Shown one piece after another: positions 1 to 6,697 of a DNA stretch of 23,388 nt. Positions within the stretch are counted from its first letter, which is position 1. Every line of letters begins with the position of its first letter. This stretch comes from a virus. The notes under the pieces were generated by a model that saw only the letters and a program-made list of their open reading frames with translations, was not told where the DNA came from and searched no databases. A program made the position numbers and the translations under genes. The stretch lies in IMG/VR virus record IMGVR_UViG_3300027499_000037, positions 1 to 23,388 of that record; one strand, written 5' to 3'.

Positions 1-429
1 AATTATATGAGGTTGGTATACTCCGTATGTGCAACAAAATTCTTCAAAATCGTTGAGCATTATAGTATGAGATTCGAATAAAAGTTTTAATCGTTTTACT
101 GAAATAACACTTAGATAATCAACAGGAAGCTCTATTACTAGATTATCTATTTTAGGAGGATTTAATAAAAGTTCATCTAAGTCTATACCAGTTTCGCCAA
201 ACCACTTTCCTATAGACACACCAGAAAGTTTTTGTGGCAACCGTGTGTTAATATGCTTTATTAAATTAGTGTTATTAAATCTCCACATCTTCTTTTTATA
301 TTCATCTTCAGATAACGGAGTAACACCTGCTAGATACTCAACAAACGTTTGGCCTTGTGAGTTATGATATTGATTTTGAAACTCAGGTTCTTTAATCTTT
401 TTTAACGATATTTTCTCAATGTGAATCAT
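1..429 (-). CDS. Hypothetical protein, cut by left window edge (N-terminal 143 residues)
   Basis: An open frame runs from an ATG at 429 to the left edge without a stop. Its ATG overlaps the stop codon of the large terminase gene by one base (TAATG), so the two are translationally coupled and share the late promoter at 2012-2019. The visible protein begins MIHIEKISLKKIKEPEF and is mixed charged and hydrophobic, with no signal peptide, no membrane segment and no motif I recognise. In T4 the gene after 17 is the tail sheath, but this protein does not look like a sheath. Function unknown; the reading frame is well supported by the overlap and by its length without a stop. Confidence 0.75.
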   Translation of the reverse strand, partial: MIHIEKISLKKIKEPEFQNQYHNSQGQTFVEYLAGVTPLSEDEYKKKMWRFNNTNLIKHINTRLPQKLSGVSIGKWFGETGIDLDELLLNPPKIDNLVIELPVDYLSVISVKRLKLLFESHTIMLNDFEEFCCTYGVYQPHII

Positions 430-2006
430 TACAGTACCGGCATTGGAGAATCGTACTCATCCTCTTGCATAAATTCGTCTGTGCTTAAACTGTTGTTAAC
501 TGCACCAAAGACTTCATCTTCAAACGTACTAATATAAGATATAACACGAACAGCAATTAGTAGACTCATCACTAAATCGTCGGTTTGTCCAGGTTTAGCA
601 CTATAGCTGTTACCTCTAGCAACAAAGTTCTTAAGTTCACTTATAAGCATTTTGCTGTTAATAGTAATCTTGTCTTTTTCAATCAAACGTTTTAGTGCAA
701 TAGCGGCTTCAACTTTACTCTTATGATTAGTATGGAAGCCTTTACGTCCTTTATAACCTTGAATGCGTTTTGGTTCATGAAGGAAGTCGCCGGGGAAGTT
801 TTCTTCACCTGTGTCACGAATGACAACTAACGCAGCCTCACCAATTGAATTGTTTTCTACCGTCCAGTAAATTTGATGAGCGCCACGTTCTTTGATGTAC
901 TGCATGATGTCCATCATAGTACGCATCTGTCCTTCAATAGGTGTTTTATTGTTACACCATTCTGCTACCTGAATCATTGACGGAAGTTCAACAACTTGGA
1001 TAGCAGAATTGTCTCCGCCTGTGCCGGCACTTGGATCTAGTGTAACCACATACATATTAGCTGGACTAACATGTTTATACCAACGTACTTGGCCCATACG
1101 AGAAATAGGCTCAGTGCCTTGTAAGTCTAATAGTTTGATTGCACTAATTAGTGTTTCATCATAGATAACGAATTCACATTCGTGTTCACGACGGAAACGT
1201 TCATCACCAATTCTACTACGTTCTGCATCTGCCCACACTTGATCGCGCTCAGGATGTTCGTCCCACTTAGCAAACATTGCTCTGAAACCGTTAACACCTA
1301 CTTCAGTTTCGTTGCCATAATCGTCATAGGTTTTATTTGCTGCTTTCCAAATTTCAGCAAACGTATCTTCGTCACTGCTAGGTGTGCTAGTAACAATACA
1401 CTTACCACCAGTTGATAGTGTAGGTGATAAAGCAGCCCAAAATTCTTTAGCAATAGTGTTACGCACGAACGCAAACTCGTCTAGATAAATTAGCGAGATA
1501 GACATACCACGACCAGTGTTTTCTGTAGTTGTGGTACTTACAATACGTGAACCATTATCAAAAGTAATACTACCTTTATTATATTCTGTAACACCTGCAC
1601 GGATATGATCAGGCACGTTTTCATATGCGTAACGAATACGTTGCATAATTTCACTAGCACCTGTTTGCTTGTGAGCCGCAACAAGAATAGTACTATCTGG
1701 TACAAACATAGCGTACCAAAGTAGGTAGCCGGCAGCAACAGTTGTTTTGCCCATTTGTCGTCCCAGCATGTTAATACTGTAACGATAATCGTTGTAATTT
1801 TTAATTAGCTCTAACTGATAATCAAAAGGAATAAACTTTATCGCACCTTTAGTTGGATGCTGAATCATCATGTACTTTTCCATAAAGTACCTAGGACCAG
1901 TTTGTGGATGACAACATGCTCTAAATTCTTTTAGCGTGTCGTTAGTATACGCTACTTTAGCGTATGCTGATTTAGTTAGACTACTTTCTACTGTACCTTT
2001 TGCCAT
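429..2006 (-). CDS. 17: Terminase large subunit, gp17-like DNA packaging ATPase/nuclease
   Basis: This is the motor that pumps DNA into the prohead and cuts the concatemer. The 525-residue protein has the two expected domains. In the ATPase half, Walker A is GRQMGKTT at residues 82-89, and Walker B ends in the acidic pair D176-E177 of LIYLDE, followed by a TSTPSS coupling motif near 206-211. In the RNase H-like nuclease half, the metal-binding acids are D324 (TLDPS), E384 (TVENNS) and D476/D477 (TDDLVMS). T4 gp17 is longer (610 residues), mostly from extra N- and C-terminal sequence. The ATG at 2006 lies 5 bases after a perfect GATAAATA late promoter and has no Shine-Dalgarno, so the mRNA is probably leaderless. 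The next gene is coupled through TAATG. Confidence 0.97.
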   Translation of the reverse strand: MAKGTVESSLTKSAYAKVAYTNDTLKEFRACCHPQTGPRYFMEKYMMIQHPTKGAIKFIPFDYQLELIKNYNDYRYSINMLGRQMGKTTVAAGYLLWYAMFVPDSTILVAAHKQTGASEIMQRIRYAYENVPDHIRAGVTEYNKGSITFDNGSRIVSTTTTENTGRGMSISLIYLDEFAFVRNTIAKEFWAALSPTLSTGGKCIVTSTPSSDEDTFAEIWKAANKTYDDYGNETEVGVNGFRAMFAKWDEHPERDQVWADAERSRIGDERFRREHECEFVIYDETLISAIKLLDLQGTEPISRMGQVRWYKHVSPANMYVVTLDPSAGTGGDNSAIQVVELPSMIQVAEWCNNKTPIEGQMRTMMDIMQYIKERGAHQIYWTVENNSIGEAALVVIRDTGEENFPGDFLHEPKRIQGYKGRKGFHTNHKSKVEAAIALKRLIEKDKITINSKMLISELKNFVARGNSYSAKPGQTDDLVMSLLIAVRVISYISTFEDEVFGAVNNSLSTDEFMQEDEYDSPMPVL

Positions 2007-2011
2007 ATTAG

Positions 2012-2019
2012 TATTTATC
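2012..2019 (-). promoter_or_regulatory. T4-type late promoter for terminase (GATAAATA)
   Basis: A perfect GATAAATA octamer reads on the minus strand, then CTAAT, then the terminase ATG. A T4 late transcript starts about six bases past the octamer, which here is the A of the ATG. The promoter directly abuts the T-tract of the preceding terminator. Confidence 0.85.
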
Positions 2020-2020
2020 G

Positions 2021-2048
2021 AAAAAAAAGCCCGCCGGAGCGGGCTTTC
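2021..2048 (-). terminator. Rho-independent terminator after the 436-residue protein gene
   Basis: On the minus strand a 9-bp stem (AAAGCCCGC paired with GCGGGCTTT, 2026-2034 and 2039-2047) closes a TCCG loop and runs into eight T residues (2028-2021). It lies 26 bases past the stop of the gene ending at 2074 and just before the terminase promoter, so it separates the two units. Confidence 0.92.
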
Positions 2049-2073
2049 TGAACTCCAAAAGAGTTTAAGTTAA

Positions 2074-3384
2074 TTATGCCAACCTTTTTTGTAACTTATC
2101 ACGTAAAACATTAATTAGTGTCTGTTTGTCTGTGCTATATTTTACGTCTGCTGGTTCTTCGTCTTCACAACCACATGGCTCTTCAGCTGGTGCTTCTGGA
2201 GCATGTGGCGCAAGAGCTACTGCAACGTCTTGCATACTTGGCTCTTGTTTTCCCCCATCACTATCGTAATCAATGCCTGCTAGCTTTAGAATACGATGCA
2301 ATTCTTCCATATCTTTTGCTGATGCGTTGATGTTTAATGTAGCATCACCCATCTGCTTACTTTGATTAAAACTCACAGTAGTTGTTTCTTGAGGTCCTAC
2401 TGCGCCTGGCATTGTTTCGGGCCCTGGAGCGTAGTAGCCTTCTTCAACAGGCTCTTCTTCTGGTGCTGGTAATGCTTCGACACTTCCGACAATGCTGTCA
2501 TAGTCGTCCATGCTTAATGGACCGTCTTTTGACAATGCAATCATACGCTCTGCTACGTCATGTAAATCCATATCTTCGTGTGCATCTTCTCTAGCATATT
2601 CCATCATACGTAGTAACAGTGGAACGTCCATTGTTACTGTATCTACTTTATCTTCGCCGTCTGCTTCTTCAACATCTTCTTTCTTCATGCGATTGTTCCA
2701 CGCATGTTGTTTAATTATTTTGCGGATTTCGTCTGTGTTAGATGTGTTTTTATTGGCATGCTTACCAATAACTGCATCTACAGACATGCCAGAATCGAGA
2801 TCTTTCTTAATCTGTTTTACGTTTAACGCTTCATCAACACTTTCCATGTGATCAAAGTGACCTGCTTCTAAATCTTGAATTACTTGTTTGGTCCAAATGC
2901 TAACATCGCTTGAACCGATTTCGTCTAAGCCGTCGCTGCCTGCAAAATCTGCAACATCATCAATAGCTGCCATAACCTTTACAGGACCGTACTTGCCGAG
3001 TAAGTCTGTATGCTGCATCATAATGCGGCGTGTAATTGCGCCTGCTACTGCATCAATGCTATCTTGATCTTCTGTGACGCTTTCTTGTTTTTGCGTTTGC
3101 TTCATTAGCTGAACAAATTTTGTTCTTAACTGCGGGTCTGATAAAATTTTTGTTAGTGCATCTGCATAAGGATCTAGCGCCTTTGCAAGTCCAGGTGTTA
3201 GTGTTTTGCCTTGACCTAGCGTACCAAGTGCTTTTGCTACTGCTGAGCCAGATTGGCCAGTTACGCCTCTTATTGTATTAGCACCTGCGGCTGCTGCCGC
3301 TGAACCTGGTTTTGGTGCAGGATTCATGCCAGTTTCTGGCGAAGGTGTCAAACTAGATAATTCAAAAATGTTAGACAATCTCAT
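2074..3384 (-). CDS. Hypothetical, acidic, probably virion-associated protein (436 aa)
   Basis: I do not recognise a family. The protein starts MRLSNIFELS, has a Pro/Ala/Gly-rich stretch (about residues 13-45, including a run of five Ala), then helical, charged segments and long acidic stretches such as PAPEEEP, and ends with a lysine/arginine-rich helix. A short Cys pair (CGCEDEE) lies near residue 410. It starts two bases after the stop of the 229-residue gene, with AGAAGGAA as ribosome binding site, so it is co-transcribed from the late promoter at 4099 and ends at a strong terminator. Its late expression between structural genes and low-complexity acidic content would suit an internal head or scaffold-related protein, but this is inference. 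Confidence 0.8.
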   Translation of the reverse strand: MRLSNIFELSSLTPSPETGMNPAPKPGSAAAAAGANTIRGVTGQSGSAVAKALGTLGQGKTLTPGLAKALDPYADALTKILSDPQLRTKFVQLMKQTQKQESVTEDQDSIDAVAGAITRRIMMQHTDLLGKYGPVKVMAAIDDVADFAGSDGLDEIGSSDVSIWTKQVIQDLEAGHFDHMESVDEALNVKQIKKDLDSGMSVDAVIGKHANKNTSNTDEIRKIIKQHAWNNRMKKEDVEEADGEDKVDTVTMDVPLLLRMMEYAREDAHEDMDLHDVAERMIALSKDGPLSMDDYDSIVGSVEALPAPEEEPVEEGYYAPGPETMPGAVGPQETTTVSFNQSKQMGDATLNINASAKDMEELHRILKLAGIDYDSDGGKQEPSMQDVAVALAPHAPEAPAEEPCGCEDEEPADVKYSTDKQTLINVLRDKLQKRLA

Positions 3385-3386
3385 GT

Positions 3387-4076
3387 TTAGTTCCTTCTAG
3401 CACTTTGACTAATAACGTCAACTTCTTTGTTTTCTACACCTCTACCCATGTTTGCCTGACCATGTAGTGTATCCCACATCGGCTTTAAGTTGTCGCCCAT
3501 AATTTCATCTTTGGTTGGATAATTCTTGAAATAGTCTGCGCCTTTTTCAGCTTTGATTTTTGCTAGGGTGTCTAAAAACTTTTTATTATACTCTTCACCG
3601 AAGTACACTACATCTTCAATGCCTTCATTTTGCATTTCATAGTGTGATTGATCTTCTTTACCTAGTACGCTATCATCTTCTGTAACAGTACGATCTTTAT
3701 TATATTCAGTGCGTTCAGCCGCATTGTCTGCTTCTAGCTTGCGAGGATCTTTAACATTATAGCATAATACTCTATCGTGATCTAAACCTAAGTGTACTGC
3801 TAACCATACTTCTAAAATTCTTTCATGCACAGGATATTTTAATACTACGTCAGTACTGCATACTTCGCTAATTAATTTAACGCCTTTTGCACGAACAAAC
3901 TCCATTGGGTTTTCTTGAATTGGGGTACGCTTAAAAGACGCTACACTAACAACATTATATTTTGCTAGACAGCCTTCAATAATATCCAAATGCTCTGGCT
4001 TACAATCAGCCGCAATTTTTACCCTAAATGAGTATTCTTTCTTGAAACTTTCAGTAATAAAATCTCGTAGTTGCAT
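3387..4076 (-). CDS. Hypothetical late protein (229 aa)
   Basis: This is the first gene of a two-gene late unit. The ATG at 4076 has a clear ribosome binding site (AGGAG, about 8 bases upstream) and lies 22 bases after the GATAAATA promoter. The protein begins MQLRDFITES, loosely similar to the MRLSNIFELS start of its downstream neighbour. It then has an alpha/beta-looking stretch (about residues 15-110, VKIAADCKPEHLDIIEGCL onward) followed by a charged C-terminal half ending SQSARRN. No membrane segment, signal peptide or catalytic motif is visible. Position and promoter indicate a structural or assembly role; the exact function is unknown. Confidence 0.8.
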   Translation of the reverse strand: MQLRDFITESFKKEYSFRVKIAADCKPEHLDIIEGCLAKYNVVSVASFKRTPIQENPMEFVRAKGVKLISEVCSTDVVLKYPVHERILEVWLAVHLGLDHDRVLCYNVKDPRKLEADNAAERTEYNKDRTVTEDDSVLGKEDQSHYEMQNEGIEDVVYFGEEYNKKFLDTLAKIKAEKGADYFKNYPTKDEIMGDNLKPMWDTLHGQANMGRGVENKEVDVISQSARRN

Positions 4077-4098
4077 GGTTTAAATCTCCTGTTACAAC

Positions 4099-4106
4099 TA
4101 TTTATC
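4099..4106 (-). promoter_or_regulatory. Late promoter (GATAAATA) for the 229/436-residue pair
   Basis: A perfect octamer lies 22 bases before the ATG at 4076. The sixth base downstream is A, the expected transcript start, giving a leader of about 17 bases that contains AGGAG. Confidence 0.85.
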
Positions 4107-4117
4107 ATCTGATATAA

Positions 4118-4141
4118 GAAAAGGGCCCGAAGGCCCTTTTC
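4118..4141 (-). terminator. Terminator with UUCG loop after the 115-residue protein gene
   Basis: On the minus strand GAAAAGGGCC, loop TTCG, then GGCCCTTTTC form a 10-bp stem with a stable UUCG tetraloop; the 3' arm carries the T run. It follows the stop at 4165 and precedes the next late promoter by 11 bases. Confidence 0.88.
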
Positions 4142-4164
4142 AAATTTCTTAACTTAACTTTAAA

Positions 4165-4512
4165 TTAAGCTACAGTTAGGCTTGTGCCTAGTGTTACAGT
4201 TGCTGAAGCAAAGCTATAACCGTTTACGTCATCTGTACCGATGCCACGGATCTGTGCCTGTAGTGAAGCTGCATCAAATGTTGCACTGTCAACTACAGCA
4301 TGGATTTCACCTGATGTATCATTCTTTACATGATATACTAGTGGTTGAATAAACTGTAGAGCACGCTCTACTGCTTCACGTGTTGCATCGTCTTCTGTTG
4401 CAAGACTTGCACCAGTATCAACTTTGATTACTTTTAAACTTGATTTTGCTACTACGCCTACTGAAGTTAAAAACTCGCTTACGCCTGCGCCGTTACCTTT
4501 GGTCTGTGCCAT
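4165..4512 (-). CDS. Small probable virion protein (115 aa), single-gene late unit
   Basis: The protein has an ordered alpha/beta look, with a helix (EAVERALQFIQ, about 66-76) followed by beta-like stretches (EIHAVVDSA) and a Thr/Val-rich C-terminus. I do not recognise a family. It has its own late promoter, a 39-base leader with AGGAGAAC, and its own terminator. In this window that layout is shared with the sheath and tube genes, so abundant expression as a decoration or other small virion protein is plausible. Its helix-then-strand core (AVERALQFIQ) faintly recalls AVRAIQQY in the neighbouring 147-residue protein, which may be a distant relative. Confidence 0.8.
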   Translation of the reverse strand: MAQTKGNGAGVSEFLTSVGVVAKSSLKVIKVDTGASLATEDDATREAVERALQFIQPLVYHVKNDTSGEIHAVVDSATFDAASLQAQIRGIGTDDVNGYSFASATVTLGTSLTVA

Positions 4513-4551
4513 TTTGTTCTCCTGATATTTTAAGCCTCTTGGCTATGCACT

Positions 4552-4559
4552 TATTTATC
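4552..4559 (-). promoter_or_regulatory. Late promoter (GATAAATA) with structured leader
   Basis: A perfect octamer lies 39 bases before the ATG at 4512. The following bases AGTGCATAG match the early leader of the sheath, tube and 147-residue genes, and AGCC/GGCT (4544-4541 with 4536-4533) can form a small hairpin at the 5' end of the mRNA. Confidence 0.85.
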
Positions 4560-4582
4560 ATTTGATATATACTTATATATAA

Positions 4583-4606
4583 GAAAAGGACCCGAAGGTC
4601 CTTTTC
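4583..4606 (-). terminator. Terminator with UUCG loop after the 147-residue protein gene
   Basis: On the minus strand GAAAAGGACC, loop TTCG, then GGTCCTTTTC form a 10-bp stem. It is a near copy of the terminator at 4118-4141, and the late promoter at 4552 follows it. Confidence 0.88.
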
Positions 4607-4630
4607 CATGTTACATATATGTATAAAATA

Positions 4631-5074
4631 TCAACCGTCTGTATCGTCGTCTGTGATACGTCCGATTGTTACTAATACTGCGGCACCACCTAATGCTTCT
4701 CTAACAGCATCCTGTAATGCTACTACTGTTTCGCCTTCGCTCTGGAACGTCTGACCTGGGCCATAAGGAATGCTAGAATCTCTTACAATGATAGTGACAT
4801 TGTAACTGTCGCTGGAACCACCAACTTGGAATATTTCGCAGTACTGCTGAATTGCACGTACAGCAAGGTATACATCACTGCCGGGTGAAGCAAAGTCACT
4901 GTCTGGATTGTAGTTGTCTGCGTCTGCGTCATTTGGGCACCATACACTACTTCCGTTGGGCATTGTTACGCCGTCAGTGTTAAGAACAATTGATGTTAGT
5001 TGCGGTGTACCAAAAGTTGAGCTTGGTACTATTCTGCGAGCGTTTGACCCGAGACTAGAATATAGATCTGCCAT
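4631..5074 (-). CDS. Small probable virion protein (147 aa), single-gene late unit
   Basis: No family is recognised. The N-terminal half is polar and rich in Ser, Asn, Asp and Pro (PNDADADNYNPDSD); the C-terminal half has a helix (VYLAVRAIQQY), strands (YNVTIIVRDS) and a further helix (ALQDAVREALGG), ending in the acidic tail DDDTDG. The gene has its own late promoter (5122), a 47-base leader with AGGAGAAT and a terminator at 4583-4606. Like the 115-residue gene beside it, this suggests an abundant structural protein made late. The start is fixed by the ribosome binding site. Confidence 0.8.
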   Translation of the reverse strand: MADLYSSLGSNARRIVPSSTFGTPQLTSIVLNTDGVTMPNGSSVWCPNDADADNYNPDSDFASPGSDVYLAVRAIQQYCEIFQVGGSSDSYNVTIIVRDSSIPYGPGQTFQSEGETVVALQDAVREALGGAAVLVTIGRITDDDTDG

Positions 5075-5120
5075 AAAATTCTCCTAATTTTTGTCAAGCC
5101 TAGTGGGCTATATTATGCAG

Positions 5121-5615
5121 TTATTTATCGCTTTTACCCAGCATCTTTAACAGTTCATTACGGTCAAATGTGTTAGAACTAATTTCCTCTGCATCACTGT
5201 CGCCTATCTTTTTAGCAGTTTGATCTACTCGCGCTTTTTTAAGCATCAAGTCCACTTGTTTAAGTTTACGATTAACTTTGCTATCTTTAGCTTCTAGTGC
5301 AATTTTAAGCATGTTAGCGGCGTTGTTAAACACTTGCCCTGCTGCCATATCTGTCATATTCATACCTAAGCTCATTAGTTGTTGATAGCTCTGCATGGCT
5401 TCTACTGCAATAGCATCCATCTCACTATCATGTACTTCCATACCACGTACTTCAGCTAAGGCGTTGTCTATTTTTTCACTGATACTAATTGCTTCTTGTA
5501 CTTCATCGATAGTTGCTACAGCATTAAACGCTTCGTCATTAGAATTTTCCTGCGCTTCAGGTAATACATCTTCAATAGGAGGCAAGCCAAATTCTTCTTC
5601 AAGTTTTTTAGTCAT
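5121..5615 (-). CDS. 16: Probable terminase small subunit, gp16-like
   Basis: At 164 residues the protein has the size of T4 gp16, the ring-forming DNA recognition partner of the large terminase. It has an acidic N-terminal third (GLPPIEDVLPEAQE), then a long helical core (about 50-135) resembling small terminases of marine T4-like phages as I remember them (YQQLMSLGMNMTD, NNAANMLKIALEAKDSK), and an acidic tail ending LGKSDK. The ATG overlaps the end of the 57-residue gene, and AGAGGAAA is the ribosome binding site. Its last codons and stop (GAT AAA TAA) are themselves the next late promoter. Assignment rests on size, helical layout and remembered similarity, not a catalytic motif. Confidence 0.6.
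   Translation of the reverse strand: MTKKLEEEFGLPPIEDVLPEAQENSNDEAFNAVATIDEVQEAISISEKIDNALAEVRGMEVHDSEMDAIAVEAMQSYQQLMSLGMNMTDMAAGQVFNNAANMLKIALEAKDSKVNRKLKQVDLMLKKARVDQTAKKIGDSDAEEISSNTFDRNELLKMLGKSDK
5122..5129 (-). promoter_or_regulatory. Late promoter (GATAAATA) embedded in the gp16 stop codon
   Basis: The octamer encodes the final Asp-Lys and most of the TAA stop of the gp16-like gene. It lies 47 bases before the ATG at 5074. The leader begins ACTGCATA, has an AGCC/GGCT hairpin (5109-5106 with 5100-5097) and AGGAGAA before the start. Confidence 0.85.
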
Positions 5616-5781
5616 TGTGCTTTTCCTCTGTTATTTTTCCCATAGCCATTTCGTAATATGGATCGTCAGGAGATAGTATAGTTTCAGGAGCAGTATTGTC
5701 TGCTCTAATACCTATGTCACTGTTCCATGCTTCGCCTGAATCAGGTAGAGTATAGTTTGTGAAGTATCTTCGTTGTTCCAT
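5608..5781 (-). CDS. Small protein of unknown function (57 aa)
   Basis: A 57-residue frame starts at the ATG at 5781 and ends at a TAA at 5610-5608. It begins MEQRRYFTNYTLPDSGEAW and is acidic toward its end (SPDDPYYEMAMGK). It fills the gap between gp4 (stop at 5793) and the gp16-like gene exactly: it starts 11 bases after the gp4 stop and overlaps the gp16 start by eight bases. The AGAGGAAA used by gp16 lies inside it. No strong Shine-Dalgarno precedes its own ATG. The tight fit in a run of overlapping genes supports it as real; the function is unknown. Confidence 0.65.
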   Translation of the reverse strand: MEQRRYFTNYTLPDSGEAWNSDIGIRADNTAPETILSPDDPYYEMAMGKITEEKHND

Positions 5782-5792
5782 ACTACTACTTA

Positions 5793-6260
5793 TTAGCTTT
5801 TCTTTTTGGCTACTCTGCTTTTAGGTGTTCGTTTTTTATTAGTCTGAAATATTTGGTCTTCGTTTAACACTCGGAATCGTATGCCTTTGCGTTGACACCA
5901 TTCTTGTGCGGCTGTCCATTTAGCAGAATTTACTACTGTTGCTGCACGGTTACTTGCAGTCTTAGCACTTTCTAATGTAGTTTGATTTTTAGGTTTAATT
6001 TCTATTAATTCAACATGAGTAGTACCGCCCTTATCCATATATTGAATCATAAAGTCAGGAACATAGTTTGACCATTTATTAGTGAGGGGATTCAAATAAG
6101 GTATCTTAACACTTTCATTTGCCCATTTTAATATATTAGGATGCTGATCGCACATACGCATAAATGCCAATTCCCAACTACTTCGGTAGTAAGGAACATT
6201 TTGCCCTACATATTTTTGAGGGTTTTGTACTGTATAAACTGCTTGTGCAAATCTACTCAT
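5793..6260 (-). CDS. 4: Head completion protein gp4-like, PD-(D/E)XK nuclease fold
   Basis: T4 gp4 acts after packaging to finish the head before tail joining. The N-terminal half matches the T4 family closely as I remember it: NPQKYVG, YRSSWE (E30), PNILKWA, then IPY and PDF. The nuclease-type residues are D69 in VPDF and E87-x-K89 in LIEIKPK, the spacing of a PD-(D/E)XK site. The 155-residue length fits the family. The C-terminus is strongly basic (KKRTPKSRVAKKKS), which would suit DNA contact. The start overlaps the preceding stop as TAATG, in a run of coupled genes after the tail tube. Confidence 0.9.
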   Translation of the reverse strand: MSRFAQAVYTVQNPQKYVGQNVPYYRSSWELAFMRMCDQHPNILKWANESVKIPYLNPLTNKWSNYVPDFMIQYMDKGGTTHVELIEIKPKNQTTLESAKTASNRAATVVNSAKWTAAQEWCQRKGIRFRVLNEDQIFQTNKKRTPKSRVAKKKS

Positions 6261-6697
6261 TACGGTTGAATTAACTGTCTAAATTTTGTAGCAGAGTTGT
6301 TTAATGGGCGGACTAAATTGACTCTATTTCCTACCGGACGTAGTGCATTAATTGCATTATAAGTGTCTACTGTTAGCTTTAAAGTATTACTGTTAACTTC
6401 AAAGTAATCTAACACATTTACACGCTCTGCGGCTGCTACACGAATAAGTACATCCGCCATTGCTTTAGCATTTGCTTCTTTGAATCCAGACTTTATTAAA
6501 CGCTGTTGTACCTGTTCTAATAAAGTAGGGTTAATTGAATCATCCTTATCTTTAAAGAGTGATGCTAATATGCTTGTACTTGCTTCAGGTAGCGGAAATT
6601 TTACTGTAGCATTTTCTAAATATGCTACAAGTGTGTTTTGAGTAATCTGATATTTTACCTCATTTCCAAAGGTATCGTATAAACTAGTAGAAGACAT
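6260..6697 (-). CDS. Hypothetical structural-region protein (145 aa)
   Basis: The start is fixed by a TAATG overlap with the gene before it, and its own stop overlaps gp4 in the same way. The protein begins MSSTSLYDTFGNEVKYQ, has a helical middle (about 55-90, LEQVQQRLIKSGFKEANAK) and a C-terminus ending in ATKFRQLIQP. In T4 the gene next to 4 is 53, a baseplate wedge component, so a baseplate or neck role is possible by position. I see no motif that confirms gp53. Function is left open. Confidence 0.75.
   Translation of the reverse strand: MSSTSLYDTFGNEVKYQITQNTLVAYLENATVKFPLPEASTSILASLFKDKDDSINPTLLEQVQQRLIKSGFKEANAKAMADVLIRVAAAERVNVLDYFEVNSNTLKLTVDTYNAINALRPVGNRVNLVRPLNNSATKFRQLIQP

Noticed and set aside
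2118-2851. Plus-strand open frames opposite the 436-residue gene
   Set aside because: Leu/Ser-rich antisense shadows without ribosome binding sites, promoters or family resemblance.
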